The notes: generated by a model not told the origin, from the letters alone. Counted from the stretch's first letter, positions 15,868 through 24,500 are shown. The stretch: DNA of 39,976 nucleotides from an uncultured bacterium (GCA_950073265.1 CATMPJ010000006.1:1-39976); one strand, 5' to 3'. Program-made: numbers and translations.

Positions 15868-17742
15868 ATGAACCAGCTTGATGAGCAGAAAAAAGTTGAA
15901 GCATTACGCCAGCGACTATATTCGCGCGGGGAAAAATTTGACGATATTGAAAGGCGCGATATTGGTGATGTAGCAGTAGATGTATCCCGTAATTGGAACC
16001 TGCCTCAGCCTAAGACAGAAGATGTTGCAGACTATCGACACTCAAGACGGTATCGTTGGTTTGTGCTCATCGGCAGCTTTCTTTTTCTATTATTAACGGC
16101 GGTTGCTACCGGTTTCTACATGTTTTCAGGAGGCAACCAAATTTCTAGCGCGAATATTGGTTTCAACATCGAGGCTCCCACTACACTTGGCGGTGGCGAA
16201 CGCTTTGATGCGCAGATTGGCGTTACCAATCAAAACGCTGTGGCGATTGAATCAGTCACTTTAATCGTAACGTACCCAGAAGATTCGCAAACGGTATCAG
16301 AACCGACTGAAAACCTGTACGAAGAGCGAATTTGGATAGATCGACTTGAGCCAGGTGAGTCAAAAAATATTTCACTCAGTGCTGTCGTGTATGGTGAAGA
16401 GGGTGAAGAACGACAACTCCGGGCACAGCTGGAATATCGCATTGTTGACTCTGATAGCATGTTCTACAAGGATGCTGAGCCGCATACTTTTAGAATTACA
16501 AGCTCACCCGTAACCCTGCAGGTTCAATCAGTACGACAAGTATCAGCTGGGCAAGAAGTAGAGGTCGAATTGAAAGTAACCTCAAACACAAATAGCGAAT
16601 ACAACAATCTACTTGTAACTGCTAATTACCCGAGAGGTTTTGCGTATAAAAATGCCGAACCTAGTCCGTCATACAATCAAAACGTCTGGCGAATTGAAAG
16701 CCTGAAACCTGAGGAAACAAAAACCATAAAAGTGCGCGGTACGGTTACCGGTCTGGCCAATGAGGCGTTGCGGCTCAGTGTAAGCGTTGGTCCCTCTGAC
16801 CCGGGTAATCAGTTTATCGCCGGCTCAAGTCTGACTAATTCATATACTGAATTTATAATCGAACGTCCGTTCATAAATGTTTTGATGTCGATAAACGATC
16901 AGCGACAGAGCCCGGTTGTCTTGCAGTCTCAAGAAAGTGCCAAAGTCGATATTGAAGTTACGAACACACTCGATGAATCCGTGTATGACATGGTGGTTGA
17001 GGTGGTGCCAAGTGGTAGTGCAATCTCTGGTGCACGAATTACCAGCGGATCTGGTTTTTATGATTCAAACCGAAATGTGGTTCGGTTTGAACCGAGTACA
17101 GTTAGTGGCTTCTCGCAGTTTTTAGCTGGTGAGACTGAATCTCTTGATCTCACAATTGAACCGCAGACTAACGCCAGCACGGCAACCTTTTCAGTAACCG
17201 TAAACGTATACGGAAGGCGAGTAAACAATCCTGGTGCTCAAGAACAACTATTTGGCACCACTAAAATCGAGGCCCGATATGCCTCCACTATAAGTTTAGG
17301 TAGTGCCGTTCGTCACACGTCGGGTCCGCTTCCTCCAGTGGTGGGGCAAGATACGCAGTACCAAGTCACTTTGACTGCGCGCGCTGGCTCAAATGAGATT
17401 ACCGGGGGAGTACTACGAACTACTCTCCCGCAATACGTGACTTGGCAAAACAGCTATCAAGCAGATGGGGCAGTTGAATACAATCCAGTAACACGAGAGC
17501 TTACTTGGCAAGTGGAAGATATCAGTGGTGGACAGAGTAAAGACTTGCGTTTTGCAGTGTCGCTCTTGCCAAGTTCCAGTCAAGTTGGTACAAAACCTGT
17601 ATTGGTGGGTGGTCAAACCTTCACTGCCAAGGATAGATTTACCAATACTGAATTACAAACATCACAACAAAGCATATCAACCGAAATCGGTAGTGTGGGT
17701 AATTTTGATGAGGGGAGTGGTACGGTACAAGCTAGTCAGTAA
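15868..17742 (+). CDS. Membrane-anchored surface protein with repeated beta-sandwich domains
   Basis: The 624-residue product has a charged cytoplasmic head (residues 1-60), one transmembrane helix (about 64-86) and a long extracellular part. The latter consists of repeated beta-sandwich units of the DUF11/CARDB kind. Each unit pairs a strand like FDAQIGVTNQNAVAIESV or VEVELKVTSNTNSEYNNL with a closing WRIESLKPEETKTIKV- or WQVEDISGGQSKDLRF-like edge. At least four units are visible. The protein could be an adhesin stalk or envelope scaffold. The exact role cannot be told from sequence. glyS follows after five bases. Confidence 0.8.
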   Translation: MNQLDEQKKVEALRQRLYSRGEKFDDIERRDIGDVAVDVSRNWNLPQPKTEDVADYRHSRRYRWFVLIGSFLFLLLTAVATGFYMFSGGNQISSANIGFNIEAPTTLGGGERFDAQIGVTNQNAVAIESVTLIVTYPEDSQTVSEPTENLYEERIWIDRLEPGESKNISLSAVVYGEEGEERQLRAQLEYRIVDSDSMFYKDAEPHTFRITSSPVTLQVQSVRQVSAGQEVEVELKVTSNTNSEYNNLLVTANYPRGFAYKNAEPSPSYNQNVWRIESLKPEETKTIKVRGTVTGLANEALRLSVSVGPSDPGNQFIAGSSLTNSYTEFIIERPFINVLMSINDQRQSPVVLQSQESAKVDIEVTNTLDESVYDMVVEVVPSGSAISGARITSGSGFYDSNRNVVRFEPSTVSGFSQFLAGETESLDLTIEPQTNASTATFSVTVNVYGRRVNNPGAQEQLFGTTKIEARYASTISLGSAVRHTSGPLPPVVGQDTQYQVTLTARAGSNEITGGVLRTTLPQYVTWQNSYQADGAVEYNPVTRELTWQVEDISGGQSKDLRFAVSLLPSSSQVGTKPVLVGGQTFTAKDRFTNTELQTSQQSISTEIGSVGNFDEGSGTVQASQ

Positions 17743-17747
17743 AATAT

Positions 17748-19064
17748 ATGTCAGAAAAAGATAATAAGATGGAGAAAATAGTTTCGCTCTGTAAGCGACG
17801 CGGCTTTGTATTTCAGGGGAGTGAAATTTACGGTGGACTAAAAGGTACCTGGGACTTAGGGCCGCTTGGGGTGGCTCTGAATAACAATATCAAGCGCGAA
17901 TGGTGGAACATGTTTGTTGAGCAGCGTGAAGACATGTACGGACTCGACGCAGCTATTTTGATGAACGAAAAAGTTTGGGAAGCGAGTGGTCACACTGGCG
18001 CCGGTTTTTCTGATCCAGTCGTGGAGTGTAAAAAGGAAGGTCACCGCTTCAGAGCTGATCACCTTGAAAACTTAGATTCTTGTCCAACATGTGGAAGTAT
18101 CTTTGGCGAAGTAAAAAACTTCAACTTGATGTTTGAAACGCAGGTTGGGCCGGAGGGCGATGTGAAATCCTATCTGCGTCCTGAAACCGCCCAAGGTATT
18201 TTCGTAAACTTCAAAAATATAGTCGACTCGATGTCGCCGAAACTACCCTTTGGTATCGCCCAGATTGGTAAGGCGTTTCGCAACGAGATTGCTCCACGAG
18301 AATTTCTTTTTCGTGTGCGTGAGTTTGAGCAAATGGAAATTGAGTATTTTGTAAGCGAAGCTGAGTGGAAAGAAGAGTTTGAAAAACTTCGCCTTGAGAT
18401 TCAAAAATGGCACGCCCATCTTGGCTTGTCTGAGGAAAATATTCGTGAATACGAAGTACCAGAAAATGACCTAGCTCACTACAGCAAGCGCACGATTGAT
18501 TTTGAGTACAACTATCCAGGCAAAGGCTTCGATGAGTTGGCAGGTTTTGCATACCGAACCGACCACGATCTTAAAAGTCACGAGGAAGCAAGTGGTGTAA
18601 AAATGCGTTATACACCGGCTGAGGGAGCACCATTTATTCCGCACGTGCTCGAACCATCTTTTGGGCTTGGTCGTGTGATGACTGCCGTGTTAGTAGAAGC
18701 GTATACGGAAGATGAAATGAACGGGGAAGTGCGTTCGTATCTAAAATTACCCGCACACCTCGCTCCATATCGAGTAGCAGTATCACCCCTGCTTAAGAAC
18801 AAACCACAGCTGGTAGAGAAGGCGCGTGAGGTGTTTGGGATGTTGAAAAAAGAATTTGGGAATGTCGCGTGGGACGACAACGGGAATGTAGGCAAGCGCT
18901 ATCGCCGACAAGATGAGATCGGTACACCATATTGCGTGGTCATCGATTTTGATACCTTGGGTGAGGAGCAGGCTGAACTAAAAGATACGGTAACAGTTCG
19001 TCATCGCGACACTGGCGAGCAGGAGCGAATCGCTATTGCAGAACTAAAAGAATACATAAAATAA
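17748..19064 (+). CDS. glyS: Glycyl-tRNA synthetase, single-chain class II type
   Basis: This 438-residue enzyme is the alpha2 (eukaryote/Gram-positive type) GlyRS and not the bacterial alpha2beta2 GlyQ/GlyS form. It has RRGFVFQGSEIYGGLKGTWDLGPLG, the class II motif 2 GKAFRNEIAPREFLFRVREFEQMEIEYF, and motif 3 VLEPSFGLGRVMTAVL. A cysteine cluster (VVECKKEGH ... LDSCPTCGSIFGE) fits a zinc site. The C-terminal anticodon domain starts at APYRVAVSPLL. The start ATG lies directly after the stop of the preceding gene. Confidence 0.96.
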   Translation: MSEKDNKMEKIVSLCKRRGFVFQGSEIYGGLKGTWDLGPLGVALNNNIKREWWNMFVEQREDMYGLDAAILMNEKVWEASGHTGAGFSDPVVECKKEGHRFRADHLENLDSCPTCGSIFGEVKNFNLMFETQVGPEGDVKSYLRPETAQGIFVNFKNIVDSMSPKLPFGIAQIGKAFRNEIAPREFLFRVREFEQMEIEYFVSEAEWKEEFEKLRLEIQKWHAHLGLSEENIREYEVPENDLAHYSKRTIDFEYNYPGKGFDELAGFAYRTDHDLKSHEEASGVKMRYTPAEGAPFIPHVLEPSFGLGRVMTAVLVEAYTEDEMNGEVRSYLKLPAHLAPYRVAVSPLLKNKPQLVEKAREVFGMLKKEFGNVAWDDNGNVGKRYRRQDEIGTPYCVVIDFDTLGEEQAELKDTVTVRHRDTGEQERIAIAELKEYIK

Positions 19065-19070
19065 AAATAT

Positions 19071-19098
19071 CCCCCGCCAGTTTCCCGGCGGGGGTTTT
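19071..19098 (+). terminator. Intrinsic terminator after glyS
   Basis: CCCCCGCC pairs with GGCGGGGG and is followed by TTTT. Its 21-base core is repeated exactly at 19394-19414. Confidence 0.9.
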
Positions 19099-19119
19099 GT
19101 GACATCGCACTTGCCTGTG

Positions 19120-19287
19120 CTATCGGCCGTCGCGCGCGTCGTTCGCGGAAACGCAATCGGAATATTGCTGTCTCGCAAGGTTCGGATCGCAGGATTGCTC
19201 GCTTGTCTTCGAGAAGGCAAGAATGGCAGTAGCTGCAATGAGTGCCGCAACCGCTATCCACGGGGCGACGGATTTAATGATCTTCAT
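19120..19287 (-). CDS. Small exported or membrane-anchored protein
   Basis: The start at 19287 is chosen because GGGAG lies eight bases upstream. The 55-residue product opens with MKIIKSVAPWIAVAALIAAT, a signal or anchor helix, and continues to a short hydrophilic tail with two cysteines (QSCDPNLARQQYSDCVS), which could form a disulfide outside the cell. No family is recognised. It has its own promoter with a perfect palindrome over the -10 box. It lies between two copies of the same terminator core. Confidence 0.7.
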   Translation of the reverse strand: MKIIKSVAPWIAVAALIAATAILAFSKTSEQSCDPNLARQQYSDCVSANDARDGR

Positions 19288-19314
19288 GTATAGTCTCCCG
19301 AAAGTCGAACTATA

Positions 19315-19348
19315 AATATAGTATGACATACTATATTCGAATAGTCAA
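19315..19348 (-). promoter_or_regulatory. Promoter and palindromic operator of the small exported protein
   Basis: On the minus strand TTGACT (19348-19343) is followed after 17 bases by CATACT (19325-19320). A perfect 23-base palindrome with centre at 19326 (arms AATATAGTATG and CATACTATATT) covers the -10 box. This geometry fits a repressor site. Confidence 0.65.
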
Positions 19349-19387
19349 TGTATAGTTTTTATGACGATTTTCATTCTCTTAATTTAA

Positions 19388-19414
19388 AAAATTCCCGCCA
19401 GTTTCCCGGCGGGG
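19388..19414 (-). terminator. Minus-strand intrinsic terminator
   Basis: Read on the minus strand, CCCGCC and GGCGGG form a stem followed by AATTTTTT. It ends the short minus-strand unit that begins near 19545. Confidence 0.75.
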
Positions 19415-19439
19415 TATATTGAGATTGCCTTTCTAATAT

Positions 19440-19532
19440 CTAGAAAGGCAGCGGAAGAGTTGTGAAGGTTCCGAGCAACAGATAGCCCAAAACCAGCATT
19501 CCGCTTCACATAACAAATCGATGTCCTTTCAT
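19440..19532 (-). pseudogene. Tiny membrane-peptide gene interrupted by in-frame UGA
   Basis: A minus-strand unit has TTGAGT and TACAAT (19 bases apart), then GGGAG seven bases before an ATG at 19532. Translation gives MKGHRFVM, then TGA (19508-19506), then in the same frame SGMLVLGYLLLGTFTTLPLPF and TAG. The second part is a clear hydrophobic helix, so the TGA looks like a mutated TGG codon. UGA is a stop elsewhere in the window. Alternatives are a start at the later ATG giving a 19-residue peptide, or a non-coding RNA. Confidence 0.4.
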
Positions 19533-19627
19533 CACATTTCTCCCTGAGATTGTACCTAAAGATACTGACGCCCACTCAAGACTTTTCTTACCAACTTGGC
19601 CTTTAATATGCTACATTTAAGCAATAT

Positions 19628-21055
19628 ATGACTGAAAAGAAGGCTAAATACATAACCACCACCCTGCCGTATGTGAACGACGAGCCCCATATTGGCCATG
19701 CTCTTGAATTTATACAGGCTGATACATTGGCGCGCTATTGGCGTTTGATGGGTCATGAGGTTTTTTTCAATACAGGCACTGACGAACACGGCCAGAAAAT
19801 TGCTCAAAAAGCTGACGCGGAAGGAACTGATCGACAGGCCTACGTAGATTTTTTTGCGGAACGCTTCAAGACGCTGAAAGATACACTCAGTCTTTCAAAC
19901 GACGCATTCATCCGTACATCTAGCGATGCTCACAAAAAAGCCGCACAGGAGTTGTGGAAACGCTGCGATGCAAAAGGGGATATTTATAAAAAGTCATACA
20001 CCGGTTGGTACTGTGTTGGCTGTGAGCTTTTTTACACCGAGAAAGAGCTAGATGAAAACAAATGTTGCCTCATACATAAAAAGCCAGCCGAACAGGTAGA
20101 AGAAGAAAACTATTTTTTCAAACTATCTAAATATGCCGATGCGCTCGTAGAGTATTACCGTAAAGAAAATTCTATCGTGCCTGAGTGGCAGCAGCGGTGG
20201 GCGATTGATTTCGTGCAGGGTGGTCTAGAGGACCTCAGTATTTCAAGACAAAAGAGCCGAATGGACTGGGGTGTGCCAGTGCCGGGTGATGATGAGCATG
20301 TCATGTATGTCTGGTTTGATGCACTCACTAACTACATCTCCACGCTTGGTTGGCCAAACGAAGGAGGAAACTTTGAAAAATTCTGGGCAGAAGGAGAGAC
20401 GCTACAGCTAGGTGGAAAAGATCAGGTTCGTTTCCAGTCAATTATCTGGCAAGCCATGCTTATGTCTGCGAACATAAAGCCAACCGATAGTGTGTATTAT
20501 CATGGTTTCATTAATAGCGGTGGTCAAAAGATGAGCAAAAGTCTAGGTAACGTTATTTCTCCGTACGCACTGGTTGAAAAATACGGTACTGAAGCGACTC
20601 GCTACATCTTGTTGCGCCATGTACATCCGTTTGATGATTCTGACCTCACGTGGGAAAAGATGGATGAGTGGTACACTGCAAACTTGGTGAATGGACTGGG
20701 TAACGTAACGGCTCGAATTATGAAAATGTCGGAAACGCATTTGGAGCCAGAAGATTTTCCTCTCCTTGATCCGGCAACCCTTGATGTGCCAGACATGATT
20801 TCATTTCAGCCAGCGATGGATCATGTTTGGTCACTCATTCAACGACTCGATGAGCGCATAACACAAACTGAACCATTCAAGCTTATCAAGACTGATGAAG
20901 CGGCGGCGAAACTGATTATTGGTGAGTTGCGCCTGGAACTACTACATATTGGTCGACTGTTGCTACCAAGCATGCCGGAGACAAGTGCTATCATTCGCGC
21001 CGCGGTGCGTGCCAATAAAAAGCCTGAAAATTTATTTAGTCGGCTGGAAAAATAA
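19628..21055 (+). CDS. metG: Methionyl-tRNA synthetase
   Basis: This 475-residue class I enzyme charges tRNA-Met, including the initiator. HIGH is residues 21-24 in LPYVNDEPHIGHALEF. KMSKS occurs in NSGGQKMSKSLGN. The zinc-knuckle region is WYCVGCELFYTEKELDENKC with CLIH after it. The C-terminal EMAP/dimerisation domain of larger MetRS is absent, as in other compact forms. A TACATT box lies ten bases before the start, and there is no Shine-Dalgarno. Confidence 0.97.
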   Translation: MTEKKAKYITTTLPYVNDEPHIGHALEFIQADTLARYWRLMGHEVFFNTGTDEHGQKIAQKADAEGTDRQAYVDFFAERFKTLKDTLSLSNDAFIRTSSDAHKKAAQELWKRCDAKGDIYKKSYTGWYCVGCELFYTEKELDENKCCLIHKKPAEQVEEENYFFKLSKYADALVEYYRKENSIVPEWQQRWAIDFVQGGLEDLSISRQKSRMDWGVPVPGDDEHVMYVWFDALTNYISTLGWPNEGGNFEKFWAEGETLQLGGKDQVRFQSIIWQAMLMSANIKPTDSVYYHGFINSGGQKMSKSLGNVISPYALVEKYGTEATRYILLRHVHPFDDSDLTWEKMDEWYTANLVNGLGNVTARIMKMSETHLEPEDFPLLDPATLDVPDMISFQPAMDHVWSLIQRLDERITQTEPFKLIKTDEAAAKLIIGELRLELLHIGRLLLPSMPETSAIIRAAVRANKKPENLFSRLEK

Positions 21056-21056
21056 C

Positions 21057-21449
21057 ATGACCTCTTTTGCTGAAATTTTAGATTTGGCCCGGAAAAACAT
21101 AGCGATAAATCCAATTTTTTCAGGTCTTAATAATGAAGAGTCAGTGGAGCGGTACATCAGTGAGCTCGAATCAGAACTTAAAGAGGTTCGTGATGAGTTG
21201 CGCCCCAGTAATGCAGTGTATCTTACTGATGAATTGTCTGATGTGATTTGGGATTACACCGTACTACTGGCCTTGTTAGAAAAACAGCAATTAATCACCA
21301 GTGTTGAAGAGGTCTTTAAACATAGTATGCACAAATACCAAGAGAGATCTTTAGCTTTTACTGCAGAAAATAACGAGCTATGGGACAGTATTAAAAGTAA
21401 ACAGAAGACTCGATTGACTCAGAGGCATCAGGAAAAATATGGAAATTAA
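21057..21449 (+). CDS. MazG-family nucleotide pyrophosphohydrolase
   Basis: The start at 21057 lies one base after the metG stop. The 131-residue product has the MazG metal-binding pattern: ELESELKEVRDEL and then LTDELSDVIWDYTVLLALLE. The closing region (VFKHSMHKYQERS) also fits. Such enzymes hydrolyse NTPs or dNTPs to the monophosphate and pyrophosphate. Its last 11 bases overlap tatD. It is distinct from the MazG-like gene at 6957. Confidence 0.85.
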   Translation: MTSFAEILDLARKNIAINPIFSGLNNEESVERYISELESELKEVRDELRPSNAVYLTDELSDVIWDYTVLLALLEKQQLITSVEEVFKHSMHKYQERSLAFTAENNELWDSIKSKQKTRLTQRHQEKYGN

Positions 21450-22290
21450 GTATATAGATACCCATGCTCATCTAAACCTCGCTGCATTTACCGAAGACAT
21501 CATCGCGGTAACTACTACCTGTAGGGAGCGAAGTGTGACAGTTTTTAATGTCGGCACTAAGGAGAGCACAAGCAAAAAAGCAGTTGAGTTAGCGCAAGAG
21601 TATGATAATTGCTACGCTATTATTGGACTACATCCAATTCAGACGGTACCTGGTTTCCACGATGAGGAAGAGACCGGAGAGGGTAATAAACCATTTCAAA
21701 GTAAAGGCGAGGAGTTTAATCCAGAGTTCTATGAGTCTCTGGTCACACAGAAAAAGGTGATTGGTGTCGGTGAATGTGGTTTTGACTACTGGCACTGTCC
21801 GCCGGAAACGTACGAAACACAAGAGCGAAATTTCATTGCGCAAATTGAATTCGCCAACAAACATAATTTGCCGCTAATGATTCATACTCGCGGACCCAAG
21901 CCAGGCGAGGAAAGCCCAACGGGCCGTAGCGTGTATCTCGATGTGTATGATGTGTTACAGCAATACGCAAAAGTACCTTTTAATGTGCATTTTTATGCTG
22001 GCACAGTGGCTGAAGCCGAGAAGTTTTTTGAACTAGGCGGCACCATCTCTTTCACTGGTGTCATTACTTTTGCTAAAGAGTATGCTGAGGTGGTACGGGC
22101 GGTGCCATTAGAAAAAATCCATGGGGAAACTGACTGTCCCTATGTCGCACCGGTACCGCACCGTGGCAAGCGAGCAGAACCATGGATGGTACAGGAAGTG
22201 TATAAGAAAATTGCCGAGATACGTGACGAGGATGAAGAGTTCGTTCGCCAGCAGCTACTTACAAACGCGCGAGCTTTTTATCCTCTCTAG
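21439..22290 (+). CDS. tatD: TatD family metal-dependent hydrolase
   Basis: This 283-residue TIM-barrel protein is a TatD-type 3'-5' deoxyribonuclease or related hydrolase. The metal ligands are visible: DTHAHLN near the start, VGVGECGFDYWH, LMIHTRGP, FNVHFYAG and GETDCPYVAP. An acidic, variable stretch near residue 75 (GFHDEEETGEGNKPF) is an extra loop. The start overlaps the end of the MazG gene, so metG-mazG-tatD form one unit. The cellular substrate is unknown beyond the family. Confidence 0.9.
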   Translation: MEIKYIDTHAHLNLAAFTEDIIAVTTTCRERSVTVFNVGTKESTSKKAVELAQEYDNCYAIIGLHPIQTVPGFHDEEETGEGNKPFQSKGEEFNPEFYESLVTQKKVIGVGECGFDYWHCPPETYETQERNFIAQIEFANKHNLPLMIHTRGPKPGEESPTGRSVYLDVYDVLQQYAKVPFNVHFYAGTVAEAEKFFELGGTISFTGVITFAKEYAEVVRAVPLEKIHGETDCPYVAPVPHRGKRAEPWMVQEVYKKIAEIRDEDEEFVRQQLLTNARAFYPL

Positions 22291-22291
22291 T

Positions 22292-22448
22292 AAAAAGCCG
22301 TTGCCACTTGAATGTGTAGCAACGGATTCTGAGGTGGCCGCCTCTCCAAGGCAACAGGGGGCGAAGAGCCTAGAGAGGCGGCCGGGGGTGTCGGCCGCAT
22401 TTTAGCGGGAGGGGTGTCTGCGACCGACAAGAACAATACACTTACTAT
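22292..22448 (-). ncRNA. Candidate orphan structured RNA
   Basis: On the minus strand TTGACT (22483-22478) and TATATA (22460-22455) are 17 bases apart, predicting a start near 22448. The end is a terminator: CCGTTGC pairs with GCAACGG (22325-22298), followed by CTTTTT. In between, GGCCGCCTCTC and GAGAGGCGGCC form a perfect 11-bp stem, and TGTCGG/CCGACA arms form another. I find no convincing ORF and no match to SRP RNA, 6S, tmRNA or RNase P that I can recognise. A 3' UTR of the carboxypeptidase gene is the alternative. Confidence 0.5.
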
Positions 22449-22475
22449 CGTACGTATATATTAACCCTCGTCAAG

Positions 22476-23405
22476 TTAGTCAAAGATGTTTACCAAGTAG
22501 CCATCGATTTTTCGTTGCTCCCAATCGTAAAAAGTAGCGCCGTCTTTCTTTAGGTCGCGAGCCAATTTTTCACCGACGAAACGCCAGTGCCACGGTTCGT
22601 ATTCGTAGTACGAATTGCCTTGTGGGTAAGAGAGAGTGAAGCCGTATTTATGCGCGTTTTCTTGCAGCCAGGTAAATGCTGGCGTGTTACCAAACCCATC
22701 GAGACCACCACCGAGCCCATTAGTCGTAAAGTCGATCGTTGTGCCAAGTTGGTGTTCAGAGTAGCCTTGATCAGCAGAAAAGGCATTGGCACCCGAACCG
22801 TAGGTAATGAGGTATTGTCCTTTCAAGGTGGCTTGATCGTAGTAGGAACGATAGGCAGACACAACCCACAAATTTATACCGTCCTCCTTAGCAGCTTTGA
22901 CCATCTGCGTAAAAGAGGGAACAACCTTGCTGTGCAGCTTGAGTGTCTTAGTCTCCGTGTACTTCCATTCATTATCAATTTCTCGTAATGATTCAGGAAT
23001 GTAATGTTCATTTAAAAAATAGACTTTTGAATACTTTTGCAGTAGCTCCTTATCGGTTTTTGACAGTTTGTCGAGCACACCTACTGTTTTGCCCAGATCT
23101 TTTAATTGATCTTCGAACTCTTCATTCTTATTGCGTTCATCCTTGTAATCGTCCTCTAAATCCTCAAAATTCTCACCCAGCTCAGACAGACGGGTTTCCA
23201 TGGCTACTATGGTGCTACTTGCTTGATTTAGCTCTTCTAGTAGGGTGGTCTTCTCTGACTGCAGATTCGACTCTGTCTCTGACAAAGAGGCGATTTGCTG
23301 TTTTTGTGCAAACACATAGAAGCTTGCGCCAACCAGAGCGGCCATCAGTACCGCAATGATAATTCGTTCAATGGCAATTACATTAAGCAGATTTGCTTTA
23401 CTCAT
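22476..23405 (-). CDS. VanY-type D-alanyl-D-alanine carboxypeptidase, membrane-anchored
   Basis: The start at 23405 (MSKANLLNVI) is chosen because TACAAT lies seven bases upstream, as in other leaderless genes here. The 309-residue product has an N-terminal transmembrane helix (about 15-35), a long coiled coil (about 40-115, SLSETESNLQSEKTTLLEEL and onward), and a VanY/LAS peptidase domain. The zinc ligands are in SEHQLGTTIDF and EPWHWRFVG. VanY enzymes trim the terminal D-Ala of peptidoglycan stem peptides. The coiled coil probably acts as a spacer. Confidence 0.9.
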   Translation of the reverse strand: MSKANLLNVIAIERIIIAVLMAALVGASFYVFAQKQQIASLSETESNLQSEKTTLLEELNQASSTIVAMETRLSELGENFEDLEDDYKDERNKNEEFEDQLKDLGKTVGVLDKLSKTDKELLQKYSKVYFLNEHYIPESLREIDNEWKYTETKTLKLHSKVVPSFTQMVKAAKEDGINLWVVSAYRSYYDQATLKGQYLITYGSGANAFSADQGYSEHQLGTTIDFTTNGLGGGLDGFGNTPAFTWLQENAHKYGFTLSYPQGNSYYEYEPWHWRFVGEKLARDLKKDGATFYDWEQRKIDGYLVNIFD

Positions 23406-23492
23406 GAGGGTAATTGTAGCATGTCGTTTTTTCTTGAATAGGTAGGGCATCTATGGTACTCTTTCGCCGCATTATTAGTAAGTTCTTAATAT

Positions 23493-24014
23493 ATGAATAC
23501 AGAACAAATGCCAGCAGCTGAAGCGCAGGCCGAGGGTAACACCTACGAACTCGCTTTCCACGTACTTCCAACAGTTGCTGAAGGGGAAGTTGCTAGTGTG
23601 GTTGATACAATCAAATCACACATCACTACTGCCGGCGGTACCATCACCGGTGAAGAAGCGCCAGCTCGTTTTGAGCTTGCGTACGAAATTGTTAAGCACC
23701 TTGAAGGTCGTAATCGGAAGTTTACCAGCGCATGCTTTGGCTGGATCCGCTTTACTATGACCGGAGAAGCGGTTGAAGAACTCAGCGCAGAAATCGAAGG
23801 TATGAAAGAAATCCTTCGTTCACTCGTGATTAAGCTCACCAAAGTTGAGGAAGCAAACCCTTTCATGTTCCATGAATCAATCTCGCAACAAAAAGTCGAA
23901 ACCGTAGAAATCGACGAAGCAGATGATTCTGACGATGAAGACGAATCGGATGATGACAGTGAAGAAACTGCAGCAGACGCTGAAGACGCTGTCGATGGTG
24001 AAGACGAGGATTAA
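23493..24014 (+). CDS. rpsF: Small ribosomal subunit protein bS6 with acidic tail
   Basis: bS6 binds bS18 and the central 16S domain. The core (about residues 15-120) has YELAFHVLPTVAEGEV, ARFELAYEIVKHLEGRNRKFTSACFGWIRF and the usual strand order. From about residue 137 the protein carries a tail of about 35 residues made almost only of Asp, Glu, Ser and Ala (EADDSDDEDESDDDSEE). Length is 173 against about 95-135 in most bacteria. It is followed by ssb and rpsR, the standard cluster. Confidence 0.95.
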   Translation: MNTEQMPAAEAQAEGNTYELAFHVLPTVAEGEVASVVDTIKSHITTAGGTITGEEAPARFELAYEIVKHLEGRNRKFTSACFGWIRFTMTGEAVEELSAEIEGMKEILRSLVIKLTKVEEANPFMFHESISQQKVETVEIDEADDSDDEDESDDDSEETAADAEDAVDGEDED

Positions 24015-24018
24015 GCAG

Positions 24019-24024
24019 TATAAT
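24019..24024 (+). promoter_or_regulatory. -10 box before ssb
   Basis: A consensus TATAAT lies directly after the rpsF stop, 35 bases before the ssb ATG, and would allow ssb to be expressed apart from rpsF. The -35 would lie in the rpsF tail and is not clear. Confidence 0.4.
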
Positions 24025-24059
24025 AGCTAGACTTATTCTCTAATTCAGAAATACCTTCT

Positions 24060-24500
24060 ATGTACTTAAACAAAGCCATGATTTACGGGAATCTAACCCG
24101 AGATCCAGAAAAACGAGCCTTACCAAATGGTAACTCAGTCTGTTCGTTTTCGGTTGCTACTAATCGTACGTACAACGATAAAGACGGCAAGAAACAAGAA
24201 CAGACGGACTATCATAATGTGGTAGCGTTCGGAAAATTGGCAGATATTATGGGGCAGTACCTCCAAAAAGGTCGTCCGGTATACATTGAAGGACGTCTCA
24301 CTACTCGTTCTTGGGAAAAGGATGGCCAAAAGCAGTATCGTACAGAAATAGTGGCTGATAACTTCCAATTCGGCGCATCAGCAGCCGGTGCAGGTGTCTC
24401 CGCAGGAGGTGGAAACACTGGTCCAGCAGATGACGATAAGGCGCCAGCGATGCCTGATTATCCGGAAGAGGATATTAATCCAGAGGACATCCCTTTCTAA
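24060..24500 (+). CDS. ssb: Single-stranded DNA-binding protein
   Basis: SSB coats single-stranded DNA in replication and repair. The 146-residue protein has the OB-fold (NKAMIYGNLTRDPEKRALPNG, TDYHNVVAFGKLADI, GRPVYIEGRLTTRSWEKDG), a glycine-rich linker and the protein-docking C-terminal tail, ending in EDIPF. Length is a little under E. coli SSB (178). It lies between rpsF and rpsR as usual. Confidence 0.97.
   Translation: MYLNKAMIYGNLTRDPEKRALPNGNSVCSFSVATNRTYNDKDGKKQEQTDYHNVVAFGKLADIMGQYLQKGRPVYIEGRLTTRSWEKDGQKQYRTEIVADNFQFGASAAGAGVSAGGGNTGPADDDKAPAMPDYPEEDINPEDIPF

Larger units (their letters stand above)
19073..19414. repeat. Direct repeat of a terminator core flanking a small gene
   Basis: The 21 bases at 19073-19093 recur identically at 19394-19414. 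Both copies are hairpins with CCCGCC/GGCGGG stems. They flank the small minus-strand gene at 19120-19287, so this cassette could have been duplicated or inserted by recombination at terminators. The rest of the 19064-19628 gap holds the two small minus-strand units listed separately. Confidence 0.7.

Noticed and set aside
19440-19532. UGA recoded to Gly or Trp in this organism
   Set aside because: Several intact genes (dcd, glyA's upstream neighbour, ileS, antitoxin) end in TGA at their expected lengths, so UGA is a stop here.
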